Positions 31,526 through 40,581 of a stretch of 64,000 bases of DNA are shown here, in pieces. Position 1 is the stretch's first letter, and each line of letters begins with the position of its first letter. The stretch is taken from positions 3,240,994 to 3,304,993 of the forward strand of contig NZ_CP004387.1 of NCBI RefSeq assembly GCF_000299335.2. Reading direction: 5' to 3'. The notes beneath the pieces are model-generated. The model worked only from the letters and a program-made list of their open reading frames with translations, was not told where the DNA came from and ran no database searches. Origin of the DNA: Isoalcanivorax pacificus W11-5 (GTDB lineage: Bacteria; Pseudomonadota; Gammaproteobacteria; Pseudomonadales; Alcanivoracaceae). A program made the position numbers and the translations under genes.

Positions 31526-34500
31526 TCAGGCCGTGCGTTGCTCGTGACGGAACATCACCAGACACAACGCCGGCACCACCAGCAACGTCAGCACCGTCGA
31601 GGCCATCAACCCGGAAATGATCGCCCAGGCCATCGGTGGCCACAGCGTCGACTGGGTAAACGCCAGCGGCAGCAGGCCGGCCACGGTAGTGGCGGTGGTC
31701 AGCAGAATCGGCCGGGTGCGGCGCGCCACGGCGTAGAAGACCGCATCCTGCGCACTGTCACCGGCGGCCAGACGCTGGTCGACCACATCGATCAGCACGA
31801 TGGCGTTGTTGACCACGATCCCCACCAGCGCCACCACCCCCAGCATCGACATAAAGCCGAATGGCGAACCGGACAGCGCCAGCCCCGGAATGATGCCCAC
31901 CGCGGCCATCGGCACGGTCAGCAGCACCAGCCCCACGCGACGGAAAGAATTGAACTGCCACAGCAGGAAGAACAGCAGCAACAGCACACCGATCGGCGCC
32001 GAGCTGGCCAGCGCCCGGTTGGCATCGCCGCTGCCTTCGCTGTCGCCCCCGTATTCCAGCCGCACGCCTTCCGGCAGCGGCCGCTCGGCCAGTTGCGCGC
32101 GCAGGTTATCGAGCACCTGGCTGAAGCTGTACCCGTCGGACAGATTGGCCACCACGTTATAGACGCGCACCCCGTCCCGGTGGGAAATGCCCGCCGGCTC
32201 CCAGTCGGCATAAATGCGTGCCACCTGCATCAGGGGCACCGGGTCGCCCTGCTGCGGATAGATATTCACCGACAGCAGCCGTGACAGCGGCAGCGCGGTG
32301 CCTTCCACGGAACGCACCACCATCGGCATCGGGTCGCGCTCCTGGCGATACTGCTCGGCGGTGAGGCCGTAGCTCTGGCCGAACAGTGTGCGGGCCACCT
32401 CGGCACGGGTCAGGCCGAAGCGCTGCGCGACCGCGTCGTCCACGTCCACGCGCAACGCCGGCACGCCGAAATCAATGTTGTGGCGCACGTCCACCGCACC
32501 GGGAATACCACGCAGCATGGCAAAAATTTCCTCGGCCGCGCGCATGCGCTGGGTGTCATCCGCGTGATAGATGCGCACTTCCACCGGCGCCTCGCGCGGT
32601 GGCCCCTGGCCGAGCTGGCTGGCCGCCAGGTTCACTTCCGGCATACGGTCGCGCACATACTCGCGGATATCGCGGATCACATGGCGCGTCGCCGCCAGGT
32701 CCACGGCATTGACCACCAGCCGGGCGCGGTTCGGCGCCTGCGGCGTGCGCACCAGGTTGTAATAGAACGTCGGGCCGCTGTGGCCAACGAAACGGTGCAC
32801 CACCTGCACGTCACTGCGCTGGCGTACCACCCGTTCCAGTTCCTCGGCCACACCGGCGGTATAGGCCTGGTCGGTGCCTTCCGGCAAGTGCAGGTCCAGG
32901 ATCACCTTGGGCCGGTCGGCGTTGGGGAAGAACTGCAGGTTCATGGCCGGCACCAGCGCAAAGCTGACCAGCACCATCGCCGCGCTGATGGCCAGCACCA
33001 GCCGTGGCCGGCCGGTGCTCAGGTGAGCCAGCCGGTCGCCCAGGGTCAGCACCCAGCGCGTCCGTTCGGAGGATTCCCGGCGCAGGAAGCGCGCCGCCAG
33101 CAACGGCGCCACGCTGATCGCCAGCAGATAGCTGACCGACAGCGTCAGCATGATCATCACCGGAATGCCCCGGGTAAAATCCGCCGTGCCGCCCTTGGAC
33201 AGCAGCATCGGCGTAAAGGCCGCCAGCGTGGTGGCGGTCGAGGCGCCGAGCGGCCCGGCCAGTTCACGGATCGCCCCGCCGGCCGCTTCCAGCCGGGTGG
33301 CGCCGTCGCTCAGGCGGGTCTGCACGTTTTCCACCATGACGATGGCGTTGTCGATCAGAATACCCAGCGAGATGACCATGGCGATCACCGCGATCTGGTG
33401 CAGGATGCCGCCGCCAAGGTTGTACAGCCCCAGGCTGATCAGCGCCACCGCCGGCAGGATCGACGCCACCAGGATGCCCATGCGCAACCCCATGCCGACA
33501 AACACCACCACAACGATGATCAGCACGCTCATCAGCAGGCTGCCTTCCAGCTCGGTCAGGCGCTCGCCAACCTTGTCAGGCTGGAAGAACATTTCATGGA
33601 TCGCCAGCGGCGCAAACTGCGGCGAGACCTCCGCCAGCCGCGCCCGCAATTCCTCGCCAAAACGCAGCGCATCCACCTGGCCGCGCTGGGCATAAAGGCT
33701 CAGCAGCACCACACGTTCGCCGTCGTACCAGGTTTCCGCCTGCAGCGGCTCTCGCGGCCCGCGCCAGACCTCGGCAATGGCAGCCAGCGGCACGGTGCTG
33801 CCATCGGCCAGCGGCACTTGCGTCATGCGCAGTTCATCGATGTTCAGGAATTCGCTGTTGGCCAGCACCGACAGCCGCTTGCCCCCGGCGACGACAAAGC
33901 CGCCAGGCACCACCTGGTTACGCTGCGCGATCAGGTTGCCAAGCTGCTGCGGCGTCAGGCCGATACGATGCAGCTCTGCGTCGTCCACAGCGATGGTGAT
34001 CTGCTCGTCAGCCTGGCCTTCTATTTCAATGCGGGACAGGAACGGAATATCCAGCAGCCGGTCTTTCAGGCGCTCTGCCTGGCGCGACAGTTCCGCCACC
34101 GAGGCCGAGCCACCGAGCGCCAGCACCACCGCCGGGGTGTCGATGATGCGGTCATCCAGCACCATCTGGCCGACGCCATCGGGGAATTGCAGGCGCGCCC
34201 GCTCCATCGCCTGGCGCACCCGGTCCCAGGCCGCCGTGGTGTCGTAGATCTTGTCGAGCTGCATGATGCGCACCACGGCAAAGCCTTCGCGCGCGTTGCT
34301 GTTGATGTGGTTGATCTCCTCCACCTGCAACAGCTCTTCTTCCAGCGGGCGCAACACCAGCCTCTCCACCGCCTCGGCGGTGGCGCCGGGGTATTGCACC
34401 GTAAGCAGTCCGGCGCGGTGCGGGAAGCTCGGGTCTTCCTGGCGCGCCATATTGAAATAGGCCGCCAGCCCCACCAGCGACATCATCACCACCACCAGAC

Positions 34501-34537
34501 CGAGCAGACGCTGGCGGCGCAGCAGGAAATCAATCAC
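31526..34537 (-). CDS. RND efflux transporter, inner-membrane permease (HAE1/AcrB-like)
   Basis: A 1003-residue proton-driven exporter. It shows the RND plan of 12 helices with two large periplasmic loops: first helix Leu-Leu-Gly-Leu-Val-Val-Val-Met-Met, the helix 4 motif Gly-Ile-Leu-Ile-Asp-Asn-Ala-Ile-Val-Met-Val-Glu-Asn near residues 392-404, and the symmetric Gly-Ile-Val-Val-Asn-Asn-Ala-Ile-Val-Leu-Ile-Asp near 910-921. It is slightly short of AcrB (about 1040). The start overlaps the adaptor stop by 4 bases. No outer-membrane factor gene lies nearby, so a shared TolC-like partner is needed. Control by the divergent TetR protein is likely. Substrate unknown. Confidence 0.95.
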   Translation of the reverse strand: MIDFLLRRQRLLGLVVVMMSLVGLAAYFNMARQEDPSFPHRAGLLTVQYPGATAEAVERLVLRPLEEELLQVEEINHINSNAREGFAVVRIMQLDKIYDTTAAWDRVRQAMERARLQFPDGVGQMVLDDRIIDTPAVVLALGGSASVAELSRQAERLKDRLLDIPFLSRIEIEGQADEQITIAVDDAELHRIGLTPQQLGNLIAQRNQVVPGGFVVAGGKRLSVLANSEFLNIDELRMTQVPLADGSTVPLAAIAEVWRGPREPLQAETWYDGERVVLLSLYAQRGQVDALRFGEELRARLAEVSPQFAPLAIHEMFFQPDKVGERLTELEGSLLMSVLIIVVVVFVGMGLRMGILVASILPAVALISLGLYNLGGGILHQIAVIAMVISLGILIDNAIVMVENVQTRLSDGATRLEAAGGAIRELAGPLGASTATTLAAFTPMLLSKGGTADFTRGIPVMIMLTLSVSYLLAISVAPLLAARFLRRESSERTRWVLTLGDRLAHLSTGRPRLVLAISAAMVLVSFALVPAMNLQFFPNADRPKVILDLHLPEGTDQAYTAGVAEELERVVRQRSDVQVVHRFVGHSGPTFYYNLVRTPQAPNRARLVVNAVDLAATRHVIRDIREYVRDRMPEVNLAASQLGQGPPREAPVEVRIYHADDTQRMRAAEEIFAMLRGIPGAVDVRHNIDFGVPALRVDVDDAVAQRFGLTRAEVARTLFGQSYGLTAEQYRQERDPMPMVVRSVEGTALPLSRLLSVNIYPQQGDPVPLMQVARIYADWEPAGISHRDGVRVYNVVANLSDGYSFSQVLDNLRAQLAERPLPEGVRLEYGGDSEGSGDANRALASSAPIGVLLLLFFLLWQFNSFRRVGLVLLTVPMAAVGIIPGLALSGSPFGFMSMLGVVALVGIVVNNAIVLIDVVDQRLAAGDSAQDAVFYAVARRTRPILLTTATTVAGLLPLAFTQSTLWPPMAWAIISGLMASTVLTLLVVPALCLVMFRHEQRTA

Positions 34538-35664
34538 TGCGAGCTCTCCAGCTGATCCATCGTGCCCACCTGATCACTCGCGGCCACCTGCCCAATCACG
34601 GTCACCCGGTCACCGGATACCAGCCGTGTCAGGCCGGCATACACCACCTGATCGTCAGCGGACAGCGCCTCGCCACTGACCAGCACCTGCTCGCCGGCCA
34701 GTTGCAGCACTGTCACCGGCACACGCTCGGCAATGTTGTCACGCACGCGGAACACCGCCGGGCCTTCGGACGAACGGAACACCGCCAGCACCGGCAACGC
34801 CAGCGCCTCGCGGCGGCCGCGCGGCACGCCCACTTCTACCGACACCCCCGGTGCCAGCGACGGATCATCCAGCGACACCACCAGCGGATACAATTCACCG
34901 CGACGCGAGCCGCGACCGATTTCTGTCACCACACCGGTAAGCGGTTCACTGCCACGTTCCATCACCCGCCACACCGTCAGCCTGTCGCCCGGCTTCAGGC
35001 TTGTGCGCAGGATTTCCGGGATACGCACTTCCACTTCCAGGCCCAGCGCCGAGGACAGCCGCAGCACCGGTTGCCCGGCGGCCACAAATTCACCCGGCTC
35101 CGCCAGCACCGCTTCCACCGTGCCCGCGAACGGCGCACGCAGTTCACTCTCGCGTAGCAGCTGATCCGCCTCGGCCAGTGCCGCCTGGGCGGTGGCCCGC
35201 CCTGCCTCCAGCGCATCGCGCCGGGCCAGCAACTGCTCCAGGTCCTGTTCCGACAGCACGCCGCGCTCACGCAGCGTCACCGCGCGCTGGTATTCCTGCT
35301 CGGCCTGGCGCAGCTGGGCATCGGTTTCGCGAATGCGGGCACGGGCAGAATCCCGTGCCGGGATCAATTGCGGATTACGCAAACGGGCCATCAGGTCACC
35401 GGCCACCACCGGCTGGCCGATCTCCGCCGGCCGCTCGTGCAGGGTGCCGCTGACCTGAAAGGTGAGCTCGGCACGCTGCCGCGCCCGGACCACCCCGGCA
35501 AACCGCAACGGCGCCAGGTCCTCACCCGCCAGCACTGGCGCCGTGCGCACCGTTACCGGACGCACCTCGACCTGCGCCTCGCGGCCACTGCAGGCCACCA
35601 TGATGGCCACTACTGCCGCCACCGGGACCAGCCAGCCCCAGTGCCTTGCCTGAATCCTGCGCAT
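34534..35664 (-). CDS. RND efflux periplasmic adaptor subunit (HlyD/AcrA-like)
   Basis: A 376-residue membrane fusion protein that bridges the RND pump to an outer-membrane channel. The N-terminal hydrophobic segment (about residues 10-24) ends in Met-Val-Ala-Cys, a plausible lipidation site. Barrel and lipoyl segments (Leu-Ala-Pro-Leu-Arg-Phe-Ala-Gly-Val-Val-Arg-Ala-Arg-Gln-Arg) flank a coiled-coil hairpin at about residues 105-165. It is the first gene of the efflux operon, with the permease gene overlapping by 4 bases. Confidence 0.93.
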   Translation of the reverse strand: MRRIQARHWGWLVPVAAVVAIMVACSGREAQVEVRPVTVRTAPVLAGEDLAPLRFAGVVRARQRAELTFQVSGTLHERPAEIGQPVVAGDLMARLRNPQLIPARDSARARIRETDAQLRQAEQEYQRAVTLRERGVLSEQDLEQLLARRDALEAGRATAQAALAEADQLLRESELRAPFAGTVEAVLAEPGEFVAAGQPVLRLSSALGLEVEVRIPEILRTSLKPGDRLTVWRVMERGSEPLTGVVTEIGRGSRRGELYPLVVSLDDPSLAPGVSVEVGVPRGRREALALPVLAVFRSSEGPAVFRVRDNIAERVPVTVLQLAGEQVLVSGEALSADDQVVYAGLTRLVSGDRVTVIGQVAASDQVGTMDQLESSQ

Positions 35665-35794
35665 ACTTCCAACCCCCTGCGGGGCGCCCCTGAGAGAGCG
35701 CGTACTGTTATGAACCGTGATCGATCAGCGGAACCTGAAACAAGCCGGCCGGAGGTCATGGCCAGGCGAAACAGTGGCACCTCCGGCACTTCCG

Positions 35795-35826
35795 TGACAT
35801 ATTGTCATTTATTGACATTTTGTCAA
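35795..35826. promoter_or_regulatory. Two tandem palindromic operators for the TetR regulator
   Basis: TGACA-TAT-TGTCA (35795-35807) and TTGACA-TTT-TGTCAA (35812-35826) are two copies of one palindrome with centres 18 bases apart. They lie between the divergent efflux operon (start 35664) and the tetR gene (start 35937). Spacing near two helix turns suits two repressor dimers on nearly the same face. TTGACA in the second copy may also serve as a -35 box. The rest of the 272-base gap shows nothing else clear. Confidence 0.75.
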
Positions 35827-35936
35827 TGAGCTATCAAAACGCTAGCATGCCCGCTTTACTGGTGCACTTTCACCCCGGGGCAGGCTGCGTTATACGCAAA
35901 CCTGAACACAAGTACTACTACCTGCGAGATCACAAG

Positions 35937-36587
35937 ATGAGCGTGCGGGCACGCCGGGAACAGGAAAAACAGGAGCGTCGCGACAGCATCCTTGATGCCG
36001 CCGAACGGGTGTTCTTCGACAAGGGCATCGAGCGCTCGACCATGGACGACATCGCCCGCGAGGCGCAGCTCAGCCGTGGCCTGCTGTATGTCTACTTCCG
36101 CGACAAAGTGGCGATGCTCGAAGCGATCATGTTGCGTGCCGCAGAAAACCTGCGTTGCCGCTTCCGCGAACTGGCCGCCAGCGGGCTCACCGGCGGCGAG
36201 CAGATCAACGCCATGGGCCGCGCCTACTATGCCTTCTCGCTGGAACAGCCGGACTATTTCGATCTGCTCACCCGCGCCGCCAGCGAATGGCCCAGCCTCA
36301 CCCACGGCAATGACGACACCCCGCTGGAAGTCTGCTCGGGCGAAATCATGGATATCATGACCGCCACCATCCAGCGCGGGCTGGCCGACGGCAGCCTCGA
36401 TCCGCAGCGCATCAACGACCCGGAACAGACCGCCATGTACCTGCGCGGCGCCCTGCACGGCGTGATCATGCTCACCCGCCAGCCGCCGAACCCGAGCCTG
36501 CCCAGCGGACAATCGCCGGCCGATCTGGTGCGCTACACGCTGGACATGCTCGGTGCCTCATTGCGACGAATACCCGCCAACGGCTAG
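35937..36587 (+). CDS. TetR/AcrR family repressor, probable efflux regulator
   Basis: A 216-residue regulator. The N-terminal HTH is clear: Arg-Asp-Ser-Ile-Leu-Asp-Ala-Ala-Glu-Arg-Val-Phe-Phe-Asp-Lys-Gly near residues 15-30, then Thr-Met-Asp-Asp-Ile-Ala-Arg-Glu-Ala...Leu-Leu-Tyr-Val-Tyr-Phe near 35-58. The C-terminal ligand domain has no specific signature. Start ATG 35937 fits the family; the upstream extension to 35802 runs through the operators. The divergent position and twin palindromes point to repression of the RND operon and itself. Confidence 0.93.
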   Translation: MSVRARREQEKQERRDSILDAAERVFFDKGIERSTMDDIAREAQLSRGLLYVYFRDKVAMLEAIMLRAAENLRCRFRELAASGLTGGEQINAMGRAYYAFSLEQPDYFDLLTRAASEWPSLTHGNDDTPLEVCSGEIMDIMTATIQRGLADGSLDPQRINDPEQTAMYLRGALHGVIMLTRQPPNPSLPSGQSPADLVRYTLDMLGASLRRIPANG

Positions 36588-36625
36588 GCTGGCAACACAC
36601 CTCTCTGGCCCGCATGGAGCATCCG

Positions 36626-37204
36626 ATGCCGTCCACACCCGACTGGCCAGCGCTGCTCAGCGATGCGCTGGCGCACAATCCGCACCACAGCGCCCGTTAT
36701 ATCCAGCTGGCTACCCTCAGTGACAGCGGCGACGTCACCTGCCGCACACTGGTCTGCCGGCGCTGGCTGCCGGACACCGGCACCCTGGTCGCCACCACCG
36801 ACCTGCGCAGCCACAAAGTGCGCGGCCTGCGCCGCCATGAACAGGCCGAGGCCTGCTGGTACCTGCCGGCCCGCAGCGAACAGTTTCGCCTGCGCGGGAC
36901 CGTGACCCTGACCGGTGCCGAGCAGGGATCATCATTGCGCGAAGAGATATGGGAGGCGTTGCCGGACACCGGCAAAGTGCTGTTCACCGGCCCGGCGCCC
37001 GGCACACCGCTGCCGCCCGGTTACCACGGGCCCGACAGCACACCGCCGGCACACTTGCCGGACTGTTTTGCATTACTGACGCTGCAACCGGTGCGGGTGG
37101 ACTACCTGAACCTGAGCACATCGCCGCATCAGCGCTGGCTGTTTGAATATCACCGTGGCGATGCGATGCGGCGGCAGTGGCATGCGCGGGGACTGGTACC
37201 GTGA
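36626..37204 (+). CDS. Pyridoxamine 5'-phosphate oxidase-like FMN-binding protein (Alr4036 type)
   Basis: A 192-residue split-barrel flavoprotein-like sequence: Arg-Tyr-Ile-Gln-Leu-Ala-Thr-Leu at about residues 24-31, Cys-Arg-Thr-Leu-Val-Cys-Arg-Arg-Trp near 39-47, Ala-Thr-Thr-Asp-Leu-Arg-Ser-His-Lys near 56-64 (FMN phosphate binding), Ala-Glu-Ala-Cys-Trp-Tyr-Leu near 73-79, and a C-terminal Pro-Val-Arg-Val-Asp-Tyr-Leu-Asn-Leu block. It is closer to the Alr4036 group than to PdxH, so true pyridoxamine oxidation is uncertain. ATG 36626 has GGAG six bases upstream; ATG 36614 has no site. Confidence 0.8.
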   Translation: MPSTPDWPALLSDALAHNPHHSARYIQLATLSDSGDVTCRTLVCRRWLPDTGTLVATTDLRSHKVRGLRRHEQAEACWYLPARSEQFRLRGTVTLTGAEQGSSLREEIWEALPDTGKVLFTGPAPGTPLPPGYHGPDSTPPAHLPDCFALLTLQPVRVDYLNLSTSPHQRWLFEYHRGDAMRRQWHARGLVP

Positions 37205-37259
37205 TGGTGTGTGGACGTGCAGCATTGCAGGGGCTGGCGGGATGCACTGCCCCACCCGC

Positions 37260-37958
37260 CTACTCCGACAGCCGCGCCCGCAACCGGCTCACTGCCTGAC
37301 CGTGCAACTGGCACACGCGCGATTCCGTCACGCCCAGCACCGCCCCGATTTCCTTCAGGTTGAGCTCTTCCTGGTAATACAACGCGATCAGCAGTTTTTC
37401 CCGCTCCGGCAGGGCGTCGATGGCGCGTTTCAGGCGCTGCCGCTGTTCGTCATCCTGTAGTGCATTGAACGGCGACGGCGGGCCATCGCTGCCGGCTTCC
37501 GGCTCTCCCCATTCGGCCACGATGTCCTCGAACGGCAGCAGCTGGCCGTTGTTGGTGTCGTTGAGCAATTGCCGGTAATCCGCCAGCGACATGCCCATGG
37601 CGCTGGCGATTTCCCGCTCCTGCGGTGCACGTCCCAGGCGTTGTTCCAGCGCGTGGATGCACTGGTCCAGTTGCCGCGCGTTGCGTCGCACACTGCGTGG
37701 CAGCCAGTCGCGGCTGCGCAGTTCGTCGATCATGGCGCCACGAATGCGCTGGCTGGCAAACGTGGCGAAACTGGCGCCCGCCTGGGGATCAAAACGCCGC
37801 AACGCGTCCAGCAGGCCGACCATGCCGGCCTGGATCAGGTCATCCAGTTCAATGCTCGCCGGCAGTTTCACCTGCAGCGCCAGTGCCTGTCGTCTCACTG
37901 CCGGGAAATGCTGCTCAAGCAGCAGGTCCTGGTCTATCTTGCCCTGTGCCGTATACAT
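37260..37958 (-). CDS. fliA: Flagellar sigma factor FliA (sigma-28)
   Basis: A 232-residue sigma-70 family factor of the FliA type: region 2 with Leu-Pro-Ala-Ser-Ile-Glu-Leu-Asp-Asp-Leu-Ile-Gln-Ala-Gly near 32-45 and Phe-Ala-Thr-Phe-Ala-Ser-Gln-Arg-Ile-Arg-Gly-Ala-Met near 63-75, region 3, and region 4 with Leu-Asn-Leu-Lys-Glu-Ile-Gly-Ala-Val-Leu-Gly-Val-Thr-Glu-Ser-Arg-Val near 196-212. It would read the promoters found here before motA, fliD, the PilZ/HD-GYP gene, fliC and flaG. Its anti-sigma factor FlgM is not in the window. It stands alone, 140 bases downstream of flhE on the same strand. Confidence 0.95.
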   Translation of the reverse strand: MYTAQGKIDQDLLLEQHFPAVRRQALALQVKLPASIELDDLIQAGMVGLLDALRRFDPQAGASFATFASQRIRGAMIDELRSRDWLPRSVRRNARQLDQCIHALEQRLGRAPQEREIASAMGMSLADYRQLLNDTNNGQLLPFEDIVAEWGEPEAGSDGPPSPFNALQDDEQRQRLKRAIDALPEREKLLIALYYQEELNLKEIGAVLGVTESRVCQLHGQAVSRLRARLSE

Positions 37959-38098
37959 CCTCGTTCCTCAGCGGCATGCGCCCCGGCGCCACGGTGTGCG
38001 GCCACCACGGGGCAGCGTGTTACCCCGGGGAATGTCCCCCCTTTTATTGTTGTCGCGGCCATGCGGGCCGCGATGCCGTTCCGCCGCCGCAGCCTGCG

Positions 38099-38506
38099 TC
38101 AGCGAAAATTCACGATCAGTTGCAGCGCCTGCACCGGTTCGGCACGGGCGGTGCCCCGCGGCACTTCAAAGCGAAAGAAGAACGGCCCGCTGGCAGCGGC
38201 GCCGGCAAACGCGCGCGTATGACCACGTGGCCCGTCGAGCGCCACGCAGCGCTCGGCCTGCGCACCATGGCAGACCCAGCCACGCACCCTGGGCGCGGCG
38301 TCGTAGCGCCAGCGCACGCTGACAATCTCGCCGCCGCGCACCAGCGCGATATTGCGCGGCCGCAACGCCGCGCTGTGATAACCGCGCCCGCCCACCGCCA
38401 CCGTGAGCGCCGGGGCACTCGCCACCCAGCTGCCCGGCGGCAGCGTGCCGGCCGCCGGCGCGAGGGCGACACTCCACAGCAACGCACCGCACAGCAGGTG
38501 CCTCAC
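38099..38506 (-). CDS. flhE: Flagellar protein FlhE
   Basis: A 135-residue exported protein with a signal peptide (residues about 1-19). It matches FlhE by its Gly-Ser-Trp-Val-Ala-Ser start, the Trp-Arg-Tyr core, the paired Cys residues (Trp-Val-Cys-His...Arg-Cys-Val-Ala-Leu), Arg-Ala-Phe-Ala-Gly-Ala-Ala-Ala, and the ending Leu-Ile-Val-Asn-Phe-Arg. In enteric bacteria FlhE guards against proton leak through the export gate. It is the last gene of flhB-flhA-flhE and overlaps the flhA stop by 4 bases. Confidence 0.85.
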   Translation of the reverse strand: MRHLLCGALLWSVALAPAAGTLPPGSWVASAPALTVAVGGRGYHSAALRPRNIALVRGGEIVSVRWRYDAAPRVRGWVCHGAQAERCVALDGPRGHTRAFAGAAASGPFFFRFEVPRGTARAEPVQALQLIVNFR

Positions 38507-40581
38507 GCCGCCATCCCGGCAAGCTGTGTCACACGCAGCACACGGTCATCGGGAATTTCGTGCTGCGACATCACCACCAGATGACGCAGCCGCCGGCGCA
38601 GGAAATGCGCCAGCAGCGGTCGCAGTTCGTGCTGCACCACCAGGACCGGCGGTTCGCCGGCGGCTTCCTGGCGCGACAACGCTGCGCCCACCTGTTCCAG
38701 CAAGGTGTCTGCCAGCCCCGGTTCCAGCGCGCCGTTGCCGTGCAGCGCCTGGCTGAGCACCTGTTCCAGGCCGGCATCCAGCCCGATCACATGCAGCGCC
38801 TCGCGGCCCGGGAACCATTGATGCGTGATCGCCCGGCCGAGCGCCACGCGCACCTGCGCCACCAGCGTTTCCAGCTCCGGGGTGCCGGCCTGGGCGGCCA
38901 GCGTGTCGAGAATGCTGCGCATGTCGCGGATCGGCACATCCTCGTCGAGCAGTTGCTGCAGCAACCGTTGCAGTAACGGCAACGACAGGGCTTTCGGCAC
39001 CACATCCTCGACCAGTGCCTTGTTCTGTTCGCCGAGCTTGTCCAGCAACTGCTGCACTTCCTGGCGGCCGAGCATGTCGCTGGCGTAGCGGTGCAGCAGA
39101 TGATTGAGATGGGTCGCCACCACGGTGCTGGCATCGACCACCGTGTAGCCGTACACCTGCGCCTGTTCGCGCAGTGCCGCCTCGATCCACACCGCCGGCA
39201 GGCCGAAGGCCGGGTCCTGCGTGGGCGTGCCCGGCACTTCGCCGGCAAGCTGGCCGGGATCAATCGCCAGCCATTTGCCCGGGTAGGCATCGCCGCGCCC
39301 GATTTCCGCGCCCTTGAGCGTGATCACATAACTGTTCGGGCCGAGTTCCAGGTTGTCGCGGATATGCACCACCGGCGGCAGGAAGCCGACTTCCTGCGCG
39401 AATTTCTTGCGCACACTCTTGATACGCCCGAGCAGTTCACCGTGCTGGCGATAGTCCACCAGCGGGATCAGCCGGTGGCCCACTTCCAGGCCCAGCGTGT
39501 CCACCAGTTGCACGTCGTCCCAGCTGGCTTCCGGTGCTTCCTGTGTGGCCGGCTCCGGTGCCGTCATCTGCCCGGCGATCTGTGCTTCCAGTGCACGCCG
39601 TGACAACCACCAGGCCAGCGCGCCCAGCACCGCCGTGAAAAACAGGAACACCAGATTCGGCATGCCCGGCACCATGCCGAGCAGGCCCATGACGCCGGCG
39701 GCCAGCGCCAGCACGCGCGGATTGACCAGCAACTGGTCGATCATCTGCTGGCCAACGTCCTGGTCGGTATTCACCCGCGACACCGTGACGCCGGCGGCGG
39801 TGGAAATCACCAGCGCCGGAATCTGCGCCACCAGACCATCGCCGATGGTGAGGATCACATAGGTCCGGCCGGCGTCACCGAACGACATATCGTGTTGCAG
39901 CATGCCGATCAGCAGGCCGCCAATAATGTTCACCACCATGATCACCAGCCCGGCCACGGCATCGCCGCGCACAAACTTGCTGGCACCGTCCATCGAGCCG
40001 TAGAAATCCGCTTCGCGGGCCACGTTGGCGCGCCGTGTGCGGGCGTCTTCCTCACCGATCAGGCCGGCATTGAGGTCGGCATCGATCGCCATCTGTTTGC
40101 CGGGCATGGCGTCGAGCATGAAACGCGCGCCCACTTCGGCGATGCGGCCGGCGCCCTTGGTGATCACCATGAAGTTGATCACCACCAGAATCAGAAACAC
40201 CGCCAGGCCGACGGCGAAATTGCCACCCACCAGGAAATGCCCGAACGCCTCGATCACCTTGCCGGCCGCATCGCCGCCCTGGTGGCCTTCCATCAGCACC
40301 ACGCGGGTCGAGGCCACGTTCAGCGACAGGCGCAGCAGGGTCGTGAACAGCAATACGGTAGGAAATGATGCGAATTCCAGCGTGTCGCGGGTGAACATCG
40401 CCACCAGCAGCACCATCACCGCGAGCGCGATGTTGAAGGTGAAAAACAGATCCAGTGCCAGCGGTGGCAATGGCAGGATCATCATGCTCAGGACCAGCAG
40501 AATGAGCACCGGTCCGGCGAGCAGTTTCGCACGGCCATCGGCGAACCACTGGCCGGCGGTGGCGACACCCAGCCCCTTCAT
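38503..40581 (-). CDS. flhA: Flagellar type III export gate protein FlhA
   Basis: A 692-residue export gate component. About eight N-terminal helices (residues about 18-330) contain the FHIPEP-family signature Arg-Phe-Met-Leu-Asp-Ala-Met-Pro-Gly-Lys-Gln-Met-Ala-Ile-Asp near residues 150-165. A cytoplasmic C-terminal domain binds chaperone-substrate complexes (FliS, FliT and FliD are encoded in this window). Full length for the family. Overlaps flhB and flhE by 4 bases each. Confidence 0.96.
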   Translation of the reverse strand: MKGLGVATAGQWFADGRAKLLAGPVLILLVLSMMILPLPPLALDLFFTFNIALAVMVLLVAMFTRDTLEFASFPTVLLFTTLLRLSLNVASTRVVLMEGHQGGDAAGKVIEAFGHFLVGGNFAVGLAVFLILVVINFMVITKGAGRIAEVGARFMLDAMPGKQMAIDADLNAGLIGEEDARTRRANVAREADFYGSMDGASKFVRGDAVAGLVIMVVNIIGGLLIGMLQHDMSFGDAGRTYVILTIGDGLVAQIPALVISTAAGVTVSRVNTDQDVGQQMIDQLLVNPRVLALAAGVMGLLGMVPGMPNLVFLFFTAVLGALAWWLSRRALEAQIAGQMTAPEPATQEAPEASWDDVQLVDTLGLEVGHRLIPLVDYRQHGELLGRIKSVRKKFAQEVGFLPPVVHIRDNLELGPNSYVITLKGAEIGRGDAYPGKWLAIDPGQLAGEVPGTPTQDPAFGLPAVWIEAALREQAQVYGYTVVDASTVVATHLNHLLHRYASDMLGRQEVQQLLDKLGEQNKALVEDVVPKALSLPLLQRLLQQLLDEDVPIRDMRSILDTLAAQAGTPELETLVAQVRVALGRAITHQWFPGREALHVIGLDAGLEQVLSQALHGNGALEPGLADTLLEQVGAALSRQEAAGEPPVLVVQHELRPLLAHFLRRRLRHLVVMSQHEIPDDRVLRVTQLAGMAA

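Noticed and set aside
32480-34555. 691-codon open frame on the plus strand over the RND permease
   Set aside because: His/Gln/Arg-rich translation without recognisable motifs, exactly antisense to a full-length RND protein.
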